Shown: positions 1-10,904, counted from the stretch's first letter. The stretch: 64,000 nucleotides of DNA from Asterias rubens (GCF_902459465.1 NC_047083.1:5075526-5139525); one strand, 5' to 3'. Numbers and translations: made by a program. Notes: generated by a model not told the origin, from the sequence alone.

Positions 1-1742
1 CGTACGCGAACGAACGCCACTCACGTCATAGCAATTCTCTGAACTTTGCAAAAAAACACTAGATTTGAATTTCAAACTTTAATAATTCACAGTTGACTGC
101 GGCTGTTTTGGCAGTGCATCAACCTTGGCTCCATCATCAGTATGATACGCCTGCAAACAGCTCTTATTTCGGGAAGTCCCATGATGGGGTTTTCGCTCAA
201 ATGGATCTGCTAGGCCTCCATGCTGCCGTAAGCAACAAAAAAAAAAACAACGCTTGCGGAAGCAGGGAATTCTGTGCTTACCTCAAGAGTATTTCACAAG
301 TTGTGGGGGGATTTTGGCTTGTGCGCAAGTGCCTGCTCCTCGTCAGCACTGGCAGCCCATAATTTCAACTGCTTTACCGCAAGGGTAGAAATCGACGCTT
401 GGAAGCAGGGAATTCTTTGTTTCTTTCCAGCGTTTTACGGGTTAGCGAGGGATTTTGTATTCAACTTTAGCATTCTACGTTTACACAGCTAGCGCAGAAA
501 TTTGGCGCTTGCTTGCATATTAGCAGAGACTAAGGATCCTAAGTGCAGAATTTGGTGGTAAGCAGAGTCATCAAAGAGAAAATGTATCTCGACATTGTTC
601 TGTGCCAAATTTCATAGCTCTGCTTACCGCCAAATTCTGCGCTTAGGATTGTGAAGTATCACCGATATGTGAGATGGAAATAAGTCACCAATATGAGAGG
701 AATCACCAAAGTGTAAAATAATAGATTTGCCTTAACGATTATTGTTTTATTGCTCAACAACTTTAACTCGTGAACTGCAATAATTGTGTGTCTGCATTAC
801 ATGTGCATTAAAACAAGAAATTTCTTCAATAGCTTTGTAAGCATAGAATTCCTCGTAACATGGAGTACGCATGCGCACAAGCCAAAATCCCCTGTTAAAC
901 CGAGAAATACACTTGACGTAAGCGATTTTCTTTTTTGCAAGCGTAAATTCTTTGTTTACGTTAAGCAGAGCCAATAAAATTGGGCCCTATAATTGCACGA
1001 CAAGCGCAAAATTTCTGTGCTAGCTGTGTAAGCTTAGAATACTTAAGTTAAGTACCAAAATCCCTTGCTAACCTGTAAAAAGCTTGACAGAAACAAAGAA
1101 TTCCTTGCGTAAGCTTCGATTCTTTGCCCTTGCGGGACGCAGCTGAAATTATGGGCTGCCAGTGCTGACGTGGAGCACGCATGCGCACAAGCCAAATCCC
1201 CCCACTATCTTATGAAATACTCTTGAGGTAAGCACAGAATTCCCTGCTTCCTCAAGCGTTGGTTTTTTGCTTACGGCAAGGCATGGAGGTAGCAGAGCCA
1301 TTTGAGCGAAAACCCCATCTAGGGACTTCCCGAAATAAGAGCTATTTGCAGGCATAAGGTTGATGCACTAAAAACAACCGCAGTCAACTGTGAATTATTA
1401 AAGTTTGAAATCTCGTGTCTTTTTGCAAAGTTCAGATAATTGCTATGACTATGAGTGGCGTTCGTTCGCGTACATAGTGTAGGCTATGCATAGTGTAGGC
1501 TGCACATTGTGTATTACTATTAGGCTATTGCAGCATAGAGCCATGTTCTTATGTATTGCAGCCATAATTAATACGTTACCACCATAGAGCAATATACAGT
1601 GCATACATGGTACATTATACACTTCGTGGTTGTGTAGCTGAATTCCCACTGATGAATAATTCAGCGTCAAGTGCGTGGCAGCCAATGGGAGCGTGTATGC
1701 AAATCTATTTGCCTTTACCATCCTTGAAAAAAAATAATCGCG
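1..1742. mobile_element. Foldback (long inverted repeat) transposon, left end outside window
   Basis: Bases 1-500 are repeated in inverted orientation at about 1030-1470, so the visible part is two arms around a centre near 735. The sequence CGTACGCGAACGAACGCCAC at base 1 recurs as its complement at 1452-1471. Beyond that, 1472-1742 is an outer module whose partner should lie left of the window. The same outer module is found at 33,291-33,545 in a deletion derivative whose end and 9-bp target duplication fix the terminus as GCGA, placing the right end here at about 1742. Arms are built of repeated sub-modules (for example a GCGCACAAGCCA block near 310, 870 and 1180). No protein ORF is credible: short ORFs simply cross the arms. 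The architecture resembles modular foldback elements described in sea urchins; the superfamily is not certain. Confidence 0.75.
530..660. repeat. Secondary inverted repeat inside the foldback element
   Basis: The segment around 530-565 (CTAAGTGCAGAATTTGGTGG, then GTAAGCAGAG) is the near complement of 615-650 (CTCTGCTTACCGCCAAATTC). It is a small hairpin nested in the left half of the foldback element. Its module also appears singly near 1920-1950 and 4105-4125. Confidence 0.55.
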
Positions 1743-2020
1743 GACGGACGAGCGAGCTAGTAGTGCTTGGACTTGTTGCAAGTAGGCGCTGTTATTCACT
1801 ATCACTCAACTCTGGGGATCCCCCGCTCCATCCACTTCTCTCCGAGACGCGCCCTCGAAAGATATCGGGTGCTTGGAATACTTCCAATCACCTCCACTGA
1901 GTGAGCCCAATTAAACGGCTCTGCTTACCGAATTCTGCGCTTACTATCATCATTATCTGCTTACGTGCAAGCGCCGAATTGTAAGCGCCGCATTGTAAGC
2001 GTAACTTTACCTATTGCTAT

Positions 2021-2600
2021 CCATAATTTTAACTGTGATTTTATTAGATAACTACAATACATCCAGCCCTATGTACTGTCTTTTAATTGTTTATTATTAG
2101 CTGTTCCGACCTACCGTCGGAACAGGTGTTGTTTTCGTCGAGATTTTTATTAGTTGTTCCGACCTACCGTCGGAACAGATATTGATTTCGTCGAGATTTT
2201 TATTATTTTTATTATTATTATTATTATTAGCTGTTCCTACCTACCGTCGGAACAGGTTTTGTTTTCGTCTAGATTTTTATTGTTAGCTGTTCCGAGCTAT
2301 CAATAATTTTAACTGTGATTTTATTAGATAACTACAATGCATCCAGCCCTATGTACTGTCTTTTAATTGTTTATTATTTAACTGTTCCGACCTACCGTCG
2401 GAACAGGTGGTGTTTTCATCGAGATTTTTATTAGCTGTTTCGACCTACCGTCGGAACAGGTTTTGTTTTCGTCAAGATTTTTATTAGCTGGTCCGACCTA
2501 CCGTCGGAACAGGTATTGTTTTCGTCGAGATTTTTATTGTTAGCAGTTCCGACCTATCGTCGGAACAGGTATTGTTTCTGTCGAGATTTTTTTTTCTTTT
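2021..2600. repeat. Tandem array of palindromic GTTCCGACCTACCGTCGGAAC units
   Basis: Seven or eight copies of a 53-56-bp unit consisting of the near-palindrome TGTTCCGACCTACCGTCGG-AACA, then a spacer of the type GGTxTTGTTTTCGTCGAGATTTTTATT. Copies begin near 2100, 2153, 2229, 2284 (truncated), 2379, 2432, 2487 and 2541. An 80-bp block (2021-2100, ATAATTTTAACTGTGATTTT) is duplicated at 2300-2378, so the array grew by a larger segmental duplication too. No coding potential. Confidence 0.8.
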
Positions 2601-2782
2601 TCTTATTCTTTGTTTCCGCCTAAAACCCATAGCAATTGCACACGTTTTTTTCTTTAAACCTAATCTCCTAGACCATAACTTCAAAAGAGTGAAATCATAT
2701 ACCAAATTGAAGCTTAGAACATAAGCTTTACTCTAAATGTAAACAAACTGAAAAAATCTTAATTAATTAGCCACGTAATCTT

Positions 2783-3010
2783 CATTTGAATATAACTGGA
2801 TGCAGTCGCTTCCATGTTATTGTTAAATAATATTCTCTTTGGTAAATGCCATACAGTATGTACCTATCATGAGTTGTGACTTCTTGAGATGACTCTACGC
2901 ATTTGAATATAACTGGATGCAGTCGCTTCCATGTTATTGTTAAACATTCTTTATGGTAAATGCAATTCAGTATGTACCTATCATGAGTTGTGACTTCTTG
3001 AGAGGAGTCT
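2783..3010. repeat. Tandem duplication of a ~115-bp unit
   Basis: The block CATTTGAATATAACTGGATG... through GAGTTGTGACTTCTTGAGA at 2783-2890 is repeated at about 2900-3004 with a few substitutions and a short deletion. No gene is visible around it. Confidence 0.75.
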
Positions 3011-3361
3011 ACTCAAGTCTCCTTTTCTTGTTTTTCTACCTACGTTCTGGACCACAGCGCAGTCTCTTTTTATTCGTTTCCTAACCGAGTTCTGGACCAA
3101 TATACTTTGCACACGAAGGTTAAGGGTTTTCGTTTAAAGAACGTGCGTATATAAATAGGGGTTTTTGACGTCGACGACATACCATGGTGTCCACAGAATT
3201 AAACTAAACTTAAACAGTTTAAAGATAATGACAGTTGAATGCTTCCCTTAAAATATTACTTGCTGTGGTGTTGTAGTTTTTGAGAAATGAGTGAAAAAAA
3301 TTCAAATTTAGACTCCGAGGTGGCGTCGTCCGTCCGGGACGAACGGGGCGTAATTTAAATA

Positions 3362-3637
3362 TGTGACCGGCTCTGCAAAAATGGGTATTAAGGGACAAAA
3401 TAAGTAAATTGGGTTACATACACAGCTAAATTGGTGTTATTATAAGCTTTATTTTGGTGAAGGTTTAAACCCTTTGGCATTTTGCGTTCTGGAAATATAC
3501 TGATATTTGCATATTCATATTTTACAATTTAATGAAAGTGCCTTCAGAGATACAGCTCCTTAAACCTAGCAAAATTTAAGGGAAGTTACCAAAAATTGAT
3601 ACGTCCCTTAATACCCTTTTTTGCAGAGCGGGTCACA
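3362..3637. mobile_element. MITE with 35-bp TIRs and TA target duplication (Tc1/mariner type)
   Basis: The left end TGTGACCGGCTCTGCAAAAA continues GGGTATTAAGGGAC; the right end (3603-3637) is its inverse with one or two mismatches. Both ends are flanked by TA (3360-3361 and 3638-3639), the hallmark of Tc1/mariner insertion. The 276-bp body has no ORF, so it is non-autonomous. Confidence 0.8.
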
Positions 3638-3641
3638 TATG

Positions 3642-3677
3642 GGTTTTTGACGACGACGACGTCGTCGTCAAAAAACC
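3642..3677. repeat. Near-perfect (GAC)n/(GTC)n palindrome
   Basis: GGTTTTTGACGACGACGAC is followed directly by GTCGTCGTCAAAAAACC, giving a loopless hairpin with one extra triplet in the left arm. A related half-copy (TTTTTGACGTCGACGAC) lies at 3161-3178. Confidence 0.7.
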
Positions 3678-3839
3678 TTCAAGGCATCTAATACTACATT
3701 TCAACCCTACTTAATGGTTATAGGCATTATCAGTTAATATTTAAGTGACAATGTTTGCAAAATCATCAAACGAGAATTATTTCGCCGGATCATAATCCCC
3801 TCTGTTGATGCACACATGTAAAAACCCACCATTTATACA

Positions 3840-3925
3840 TCGTGCCCTTCTAGCCTAGTGGTCATCAGTCGCGACTACACATCTGAGAATTGCGAGTTCG
3901 AATCTCCGTCCGAATTTGTTTGTTT
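3840..3925 (+). repeat. Degenerate tRNA-like segment, probable old SINE head
   Basis: TAGCCTAGTGGTCA (3851-3864) resembles a pol III A box and GAGTTCGAATCTCC (3894-3907) a B box, spaced as in a tRNA gene. The acceptor and anticodon stems do not fold well, so this is more likely a decayed SINE promoter than a working tRNA gene. Confidence 0.4.
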
Positions 3926-4215
3926 TTTTGTCCCCCAAAACTAAACATATATTTTTTATTTTTGTAATATTATTTAAGTTTTATTCTTATCTTTATATTG
4001 ATAGTGCTGCCTTTTCTTTTGTCAATTGTTAGCCATAACCTGTGTGCATGCATGACATGATGATGTTTAAAAACACAGTTAGCCATAAATGGTGATCATA
4101 AGCGCAGAGTTTGGTGGTTAAGGGTTCTGTGAACTCAACTTGTACTAGATCAAACATCAAACCACCGACCAAAAAATGTTAAAACTCGTAATTAATTAAC
4201 CACGTGACACATATT

Positions 4216-4800
4216 TGCATATTTAATTGGGCAATCTTGGTAGCACCATATCTCAAGAAGTACACGGCCGTTTAACAGACTGTTTGTAGTTATATACTCC
4301 TTGGGGATTGGAGGTTAGATTAATTTTGAAAAACCGTGACCTCAAGTTGACCTCTACTTCTGGGTCAACCGGATGTGGGACCATATCTCAAGTACTGTGC
4401 AACCGATTTTCAAACTTTTTTCAGTTTTAGACCCCTTAGGCGTTAAAAATAAACTTTGAAAAACCGTGACCTCAAGTTGAACTCTACTTCCGGGTCAACC
4501 GGAAGTGGGACCATATCTCAAGAAGTACACGGCCGATTTTTAGACTGTTGGTAGTTAAAGACTCCTCGGGGATTGGAGATAAATTGCAAAAAACGTGACC
4601 TCAACTTGACCTTTACTTCCGGGTCAACCCAAAGAGGGACAATATCGATTTCAAACTTTGTTCAGTTAGACACTCCTTTGGCATTGGAGATAAGCCGTAG
4701 GTACCGTTACCCCATGTCGACCTCTACTCAACCGGGTCAACCGGAAGTGGCACCATTACTCAAGACAACATGTTCAAACTTGTTTTCAGTTATAGACTCC
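4216..4800. repeat. Degenerate tandem repeat, period about 120-130 bp
   Basis: Four to five units each contain ACCATATCTCAAG, a GTTATAGACTCCTT-like block, CGTGACCTCAA.TTGACCTCTACTT and CCGGGTCAACCGGAAGTGG. Units start near 4250, 4380, 4508, 4630 and 4750, the later ones decayed. The ORF across this array is an accident of the repeat. Confidence 0.75.
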
Positions 4801-4914
4801 TTGGTCGTTTTAGCACATAATCCAAGCAAAAGAACACGAAACAGCTTTGTGTTTGTTCACAAACACCTATGTTTAGTTGTTTTATTTGATTTTCTGGCAT
4901 CTCCTGTGCAATTT

Positions 4915-5187
4915 GGCTTCTTTTAGTTTTGGGAGGGGGTCCACTACTCTTTCATGTTTTAGCGTTTGTTTGTTTGTTTGTTTTTAGTTTTTTTGTTTTT
5001 TTTTAATATAAATTTTAATGATTTTTCTTACATCAAGGTTATTGTTTTTTATGGTATTGTGGTATAACTTGTGCAATTTTACATTTTAACATTTTATATG
5101 TTGCTGCACAATAGGATTGTAAAGTTCATGTATTTTTATATACTTGACGAATAAACCATTCAATTCAATTCATTTCAATTCAATACA
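4915..5187 (+). mobile_element. Probable truncated LINE 3' end with ATTCA-type tail
   Basis: A T-rich untranslated-like stretch ends with TTGACGAATAAACCATTC followed by AATTC/AATTCATTTC repeats (about 5148-5187). The LINE at 54 kb ends in the very similar CCGAATAAATTCAATCAATC, so this looks like a 5'-truncated relative of which only the 3' end remains. No ORF is left. Confidence 0.45.
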
Positions 5188-5196
5188 GTATGTATG

Positions 5197-5338
5197 CCTA
5201 TCGTGGAGTATGCACGCGCATAAGCCACAATTCCCCGCTAACCCGTGAATATTATACGCTTGACGGAAAGCACAGCATTCCTTGCTTCTGCAAGTGCCGA
5301 TTCTTCGCTTACGGTAAGCAAAGCCATGAATTTTGGCC
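5197..5338. repeat. Solo module of the foldback element
   Basis: GGAGTATGCACGCGCATAAG and the following CGTGAATA, CTTGACG..AAGC, GCTTACGGTAAGCA blocks match the sub-modules at 855-960 and 1165-1290 of the foldback element. It abuts the M2 hairpin to its right. Confidence 0.55.
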
Positions 5339-5588
5339 TGGGACCAATTTCTTAAAGCCTGTTAGCACAAACATTTTGCTTAGCATGACATTTTTTCCTT
5401 GATAAAAACAAGATTACCAAGAACCAAGTTTTAACTTGTTGCATATTGCTTGTTACTATAGCATTCAGCTGTTGTTTGCTTATCCTGAAAATCACGTGGG
5501 AGTTTGGTTGGTAATCCTGTTTTTGTTAAGGAAAAAATGTCATGCTAAGCACATTGTTGTGCTTACAGGCTTTATGAAATTGGGCCCT
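5339..5588. mobile_element. M2 hairpin MITE (decayed copy)
   Basis: Starts GGGACCAATTTCTTAAAGCC and ends GGCTTTATGAAATTGGGCCC; inner arms TTGCTTAGCATGACA and TGTCATGCTAAGCAC pair with each other. Same family as the copies at 34.76, 43.75, 49.16 and 56.41 kb. Confidence 0.75.
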
Positions 5589-5970
5589 AATCACTATCGT
5601 CACACCACACTCCGAATTTTTTGTTCTGCCAGAACTGTCATCCACAAAAATGTGCCTGACTTTTTGTTTGTACGTAAGGATTTCCTTGTTTTAACCGGTT
5701 TGGAAAAGTCCCGATGTGTGTAGAGTTGAGTGTATCTAGGGCATTGGTATTACCTTGTTTTACCAACTCAGCAAGATCATCTTGAAAAAATTAATAAAGA
5801 TCATCTTGAACAAAGACTAGCTGGTGCGCTGTGTCTGGCATTGGGAAATGAACTTCTCGATGTGGCCGTAGACTGCATCCAATCAGTTTGAAGGATAGGT
5901 CTCATGAAGGTCAAAGGCTATTATAAGTTAATCTAATAATAATAAAGGTTACATTTTACTCTCTTAATTG
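5589..5970. other. Non-coding stretch
   Basis: Nothing recognised beyond a short direct repeat of AAGATCATCTTGAA (5773-5786 and 5798-5811). Confidence 0.5.
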
Positions 5971-5974
5971 AATG

Positions 5975-6324
5975 TGAATATTTTGTTAGCATAAAAACTT
6001 ACTTCAACCAGCAATGGAGAGCTGTTGAACGTAAAAACAAATAAATAAAACAATGTGAGAAACGGCTTTTTCTGAAGTAACGTAGTTTCGAGAAAGAAGT
6101 AATTTTCCATGAATTTTATTTTGAGATCTCGAAATCAACCATCTGAAAGCACACAACTTTATGTGACATTGGTGTTTTTTCTTTCATTATTATCTCCAAA
6201 CTTTGACGACCAATTGAACTCAAATTTCCACAGGTTTGTTATTTTATGCATAAAATTATGTTGAGATACACCAAGTGATGAGGCTGGTCTTTGACAACTA
6301 CCAATAGTGTCCACTGTCTTTAAA
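5975..6324. mobile_element. M1 MITE, left end decayed
   Basis: Internal landmarks AGCATAAAAACTTACTTC, GTGAGAAACGGC, GAGAAAGAAGTAATTTTCC and TGTTGAGATACACCAAGTG occur in family order, ending CCAATAGTGTCCACTGTC-TTTAA at 6305-6323. The left terminal repeat is not recognisable. Confidence 0.7.
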
Positions 6325-6732
6325 AGTAACGAATAGTTTTTTGAAAAGGGGTAATTTCTCACCCAATTAATAAGATTTCAGGCCGCGCCTGAAGCCTATA
6401 GGTCGTCTAAGGAATCTTGTTAGAGCAAGCGACGACGTGTTTTCTTTCATTGATCTATTGTAGCTTCGATGTCCAATTAAATGACCACCCCCCCCCCCCT
6501 CCTGAGAAGTTGTGTCAACCTACGTCGAAAAAGTGGTAGCTAAGACATTTTTCGTGTGAGAGCGCATCTGATTCCCCTCCCATTATTATGTTAAGTTGGA
6601 ATAGGGAACGCTTTAACATGGCTTGTTCCTGCCTCCACTGGGTTTGTACACGGATTCCGATTCGGCTGGAAAACTCCAAACTAGTGGTTTCTCTTGAGAG
6701 ATGGATGCGACCACGCCCCATCCGAATGTCTA

Positions 6733-6922
6733 AGGGTGCGTTCGATTACCTTCCCTGGGTCGACCCCGCGGTGTCCCGGGTGAAACCCGGACAAGAGCTA
6801 ATCGAACGACCACACTCGCCCTCTCGTGGATAAGTCATGCACCTTGGGTCACCCCCAAGTGACCCACACCACAAGCAGGGCACTGGGGGCTGACTCGGCT
6901 GAGCCCCCGGAATGACGTCAAA
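6733..6922. mobile_element. M7 GC-rich MITE
   Basis: Begins GGGTGCGTTCGATTACCTTC and contains CTGGGTCGACCCCG, GAGCTAATCGAACGA, the CAAGTGACCCAC/CACAAGCAGGGC core and GAATGACGTCA. Its GC content stands out sharply from the surroundings. Related copies at 23.46, 23.62, 25.14 and 54.26 kb. Confidence 0.65.
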
Positions 6923-6944
6923 GCACATTCGGTCTTCTTCGTAT

Positions 6945-7090
6945 GAATATAGGTGAAAGGTGAATATGGACGAGGATTGACCTACGCGCCAGAGGTCACT
7001 CTCTGGCGTTATTCACAAGCCTGAAAGTGTGACGTCATTATGCTCTCAGGCTATTACGAGACACAACACGAACTTGACTGAAGTATCACA
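6945..7090. mobile_element. M8-like MITE fragment
   Basis: GTGAAAGGTGAATATGGACG, CCTACGCGCCAGAGG..TCACTCTCTGGCG and GTGTGACGTCATTATGC match parts of the family seen at 23.17, 31.66 and 62.28 kb. The CGCCAGAGgtcaCTCTGGCG core is itself a hairpin. Confidence 0.5.
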
Positions 7091-7509
7091 TGAGGGCGCA
7101 CTTCACCGAGTTCATAGACCTTATTACAGATAGCAAAAATCCGACGTCCCGCAAAGGATCGTGGGAAATATTTTGCACCTCCAGTACGGTCGTCACGTAA
7201 CGTGTTCTACAAAGTTTTTGTGTAAACAATAAGTTTGTAAACATTGACATTGTTTGTGGTGGACGGTCATGCTTCTGTGGCGGAAGACAGTTTCAGCCAC
7301 GAATGGGTGTACCTCCATGCTTTATTTAGCCATGTCAGATGTGTATTATTAATATAAAAAACTACGACAATAATGCCATCGGACCAGTGTGCTTTGCGAC
7401 TCAACGGAAGAAGTACGTACATACGTACGTAGGTAGGCCTAGGTCCATGCATGTTTTTTTTTACTTTGAATGAACACAAAATAGTTTAATAAAATATCAA
7501 TAAAGCTTG

Positions 7510-7550
7510 TTGATGATTTAATCATGACCGGGTCATGATTAAATCATCAA
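7510..7550. repeat. Perfect 41-bp palindrome
   Basis: Arms of 20 bp (TTGATGATTTAATCATGACC and its exact complement) flank a single central G at 7530. Function unknown. Confidence 0.9.
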
Positions 7551-7688
7551 GCATGTCAAGCCCAACAAGCTGTAGGCTACAAATTGAGTATTGTATAGGC
7601 TAGATGTTTATTGTATGTGTGATTGGTGGTAGAAACTAAGAAAGAAACATAGGCCTATTCAATTCTATATTCCTCAACTTGTTTTGGA

Positions 7689-7725
7689 GATATTGATATT
7701 ATATTCAGAGTATAATATCAATATT
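7689..7725. repeat. AT-rich hairpin
   Basis: ATATTGATATTATA and TATAATATCAATAT form 14-bp arms around a 7-base loop (TTCAGAG). Confidence 0.75.
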
Positions 7726-7949
7726 CTGATAATGATACTGCTCATTAATTAGCTCATAGTCATATTGGTCATGACTGACTTTCAGGGCAGAGTGTTTGGT
7801 AATGATTTCCAAGGCAAAAGATCATTCATAAATACCTCAATCAGTTTCACTACTGCATTCCTGTTTTGGTGGAGAGCGCTTCACGTGGGGTGGGAGTGTT
7901 TAAAGTTAACGAGTGATAAAGACCAGCTGGAGCTGTGGATTATAACCGG

Positions 7950-8116
7950 TTGTTTTCGGATATGTTTAGATGCATAATATGCGCTGGTCTTGGTGCTAGA
8001 TGTTTCACCGTTACGGGCGATGTTGGTGAGTTGGCCGCGCTGGGTGTGAAAGCAAAACAAGAAACATCTTGCACCAAGACTAACTACGCACACACCACAC
8101 AATGCATCCGAAAACT
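7950..8116. mobile_element. Hairpin MITE of unassigned family
   Basis: The left arm (GTTTTCGGATATG... GCGCTGGTCTTGGTGC-TAGATGTTTC) is the imperfect inverse of the right arm (GAAACATCTTGCACCAAGAC ... ATGCATCCGAAAAC). Short ORFs here merely read through the arms on both strands. Only one copy is seen in the window. Confidence 0.65.
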
Positions 8117-9990
8117 GTCTCAGTCATTAAAATGCAACACATGTCAGGTCATCAAATAAGATACGTAAAAGAGGAAACAAGGCCTGAACGACCACGACCC
8201 TGCCTGTTTTAAACGCCTTTTTAAGAACTTGTAACCACTCATTTATTCCCTTAGTTTTTGTCTGCTTTATCTTTCAGATAATTACTTGTGCATCAACATG
8301 CTTCGTGACAGCACTCATATTGGAAGCAGTTATTTTCCCAGTTCTGTGTTCACTCCAAAGATGTGATCTGTACTGTTGTTTTGTGGACTCGACCAACCAC
8401 ATCCTACTTCTTTTGCTGCAGGAGAGCTCATTGACCATCTTCTGAATTGACTAAAGGCTGTGTGTGACTGTGTGTGTGTGTCTTCATGCTCTTGAGGCCA
8501 TTTTTGACTGATGACACGTAAATTGGCGATGAAGAGATAAATGTTAATTGCAGAGTGAACTGTGACGCAAGCGTTCTGTCGGCTGTTGGGCTTTGAAAAC
8601 ACCTAAGGTATCGCAAGTGCTTCTAAATATGCCTGTGCGTGGCGTCGTGCGGTTGTAGGCTACAATTCTCAGAGAAAGTAGAAGTGTACAATACAAACAA
8701 TAACACTGTCCAAACGTCCATTTCCACTGTCTTGAAGAGTTTAAAGCTTCATTTATTCTGGTTACTTAAATCATACAATAATACTTCATAATGCAAAGAT
8801 TTAAATAATACCAAGGGTTGCAATTGCAAAGATCTAGAGGGTTGTAGTTAACCGCCTCAGTACAGTCAACATGAACAATACCTGAGGCAAACAAGGGTAG
8901 ATAATAATTGAGTGAAGTAAACTGCAATGTAAGTGTTTTTAAGGGGCCATGAAAATACCAAGTGTGTTATAAAGTTAATATTACCAATTTAAATATTTGA
9001 GGAAAAAAATTAAAGGATGGAACTTGTAAATAAAAAATTGTTTGTAAACAAATATATGGAACAAAAAGTGTGACAAGTTTGGATTTATTTTCAGCAAGAG
9101 TTAAATTATGTGTACCCACAGTTATTAATGAAACCTTTAAACTCTCACCATAAAATGGGTCAAATAATTACAGATGCTGGTTAGATTGTGAACAATTGTT
9201 TTCACACCAACCCCGGGAGTTAAATTCACAACATGCATGATATAGCATTCACAAACTAGAATTTGTCACAGGTTTTATATATAGCTGCAGTTTTATCATG
9301 GCGCAGTCATCTTTATATTCTATTCCAACCTGTGGGTGTAGCAGATAGTCTGACCCTTCTTCTAGAGTCTTTTTGTGAACAAGGACTCTGACATGCATGA
9401 CGTGTTTGCCAAAGTTGGCTGCAGCTTAATAAAAATCAATCGTTTTAATGTTGGCTTTGTGAAGTCATGAGACAGCTTAATACATTACAAATTGCCTCTG
9501 GCAGTACTGAACCCATTATTAGTGGGCCCTGAACCACCTGACCACAGTGCCAGTCTACTTACTTGTTAATTTAAATCCAAATTTTGAAGATGTAGAGTTT
9601 GCAGAGAATCACATTTAAGTGCTCACAATACTTCTTCTTTGATGGCAAGGTTTGAAATGACTTTTCCCCCACTTAAACTACAAAATGAGACCTATCAGTA
9701 TATAAATTTAGAATCAGGTTTAACAGATGTACAAATATAGCCTACTATTTATAAAGAAAATAAAAGCGAGTTACTGTATACATAGTCCTCTCAATATGGC
9801 TTTTTATTAGTCTATCATAACCAATTACAGATACAATCGAATCAAGACAATTTAACCATCGATGGGCTTTATCCATAGAGCTATATATAGACTCTAGTCT
9901 ATACCAGGAATAAGAAATGATTGTATTTTTTGTAAAACAGTCATGACAGTCCTCGATCATCATGACCTTGGCAATGTTTCTCTGTTTTGT
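8117..9990. other. Gene-free AT-rich stretch
   Basis: I see only a short TG microsatellite near 8458-8482 and ordinary AT-rich sequence. Short ORFs here have no recognisable domain. Confidence 0.5.
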
Positions 9991-10007
9991 AACAGAAAAA
10001 AATGTCT

Positions 10008-10378
10008 TACTTTTGTCATGGAGGTCGTCCATGCTTTTGTCGAAGTATTTATCAGCACAAATCGGAGTCACTGGTGGGAAGTTTTGGTTGTTATTTCCGA
10101 TCCCTCGAGGGTGACTGATGGTTGCGGGAAAGGGTCACTGATCCGTGTTGCAACTTCTCGCCATTGAGTCTGACCTTGTCAATGTCAGACGCCCTACAGA
10201 CGGCGACGGGCAAACCTAAAACAGTAATTTTATCGCGAAAAAATGTCGCCTTTGGAGTTTGTCTTTAACTACTGTGTCTTGGCACATTCACTTTAGCTAA
10301 AGATTACCTTAGTTCGTCTATGGCAGAACTATTTATTCTATCAAGCAGCTCTTTCTCGGTCACTCCTGCCACATCCAT
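10008..10378 (-). CDS. Candidate first coding exon(s) of an unrecognised gene
   Basis: On the minus strand, an ATG at 10,378 (context GCAAAATGG) opens 23 codons reading MDVAGVTEKELLDRINSSAI-DEL and then meets AG/GTAATC, a good 5' splice site, at 10,308/10,307. A TAG/G acceptor at 10,195-10,194 would join in phase to an open stretch of about 34 codons starting RASDIDKVRLNGEKL, which ends in a stop near 10,090. A further AAAA/GTAAGAC donor lies at 10,008/10,007 behind a short open frame ending MDDLHDK. No domain is recognised. The composition of the first segment is protein-like, but the gene would have to continue left into 8-10 kb, where I see nothing convincing. It could be chance. Confidence 0.3.
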
Positions 10379-10506
10379 TTTGCAAACCGATCGATCGTGT
10401 ACGAACGTTGAACGTTGTTTATACTTTTTTGAGCGAGGTGCCAAATTTTTCCCACAGTCCTTTGCGCGCACATGCGCAGTTGTTCAAAATTGCTATCTGC
10501 AATAAG

Positions 10507-10660
10507 GTCTATTTATCGCAAATACCAATGCGCAAGCGCAGACTGTTGAATGAGGTGCATTGTGGGATAGATATGGATAAAAATTTGATACCAGCAAGAC
10601 CACAATGCACCTAATTCCAAGCTTTACGCGCGCGCCCCGGTATTTGCGATAAGGTCTATG
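10507..10660 (-). mobile_element. M4 MITE (reverse orientation)
   Basis: Runs from ATCGCAAATACCAATGCGCA to TATTTGCGATAAGGTCTATG. It carries CACAATGCACC twice in opposite orientation. The neighbouring copy at 10,663 is its mirror image. Confidence 0.8.
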
Positions 10661-10662
10661 GA

Positions 10663-10816
10663 ATAGACCATTTCGCAAATACCGGGGCGCGCGCGTAAAG
10701 CTTGGAATCAGGTGCATTGTGGTCTTGCTGGTATCCAAATTTGATCCATATGTATCCCACAATGCACCTCATTCGACAGTCTGCGCTTGCGCATTGGTAT
10801 TTGCGATAAGGTCTAT
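10663..10816 (+). mobile_element. M4 MITE (forward orientation)
   Basis: Begins ATAGACCATTTCGCAAATAC and ends GGTATTTGCGATAAGGTCTA. Together with the copy at 10,507-10,660 it forms a ~310-bp inverted repeat with almost no spacer. Confidence 0.85.
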
Positions 10817-10904
10817 GCAAACACAGACAGCGCACGTGTCTACCAAAACAAGCCAAAACAAGGCACTCAAGGCGCCGAATAATATAGAAAATACAGTTTC
10901 AGAA

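Noticed and set aside
93..492. Short ORFs at the window start
   Set aside because: They run across the foldback arms and recur in the opposite arm; repeat artefacts.
2100..2600. CRISPR-like array
   Set aside because: Eukaryotic context, spacers are not unique, and the units are tandem repeats.
4573..4926. 117-aa ORF
   Set aside because: Crosses a degenerate tandem repeat, no domain, no splice signals.
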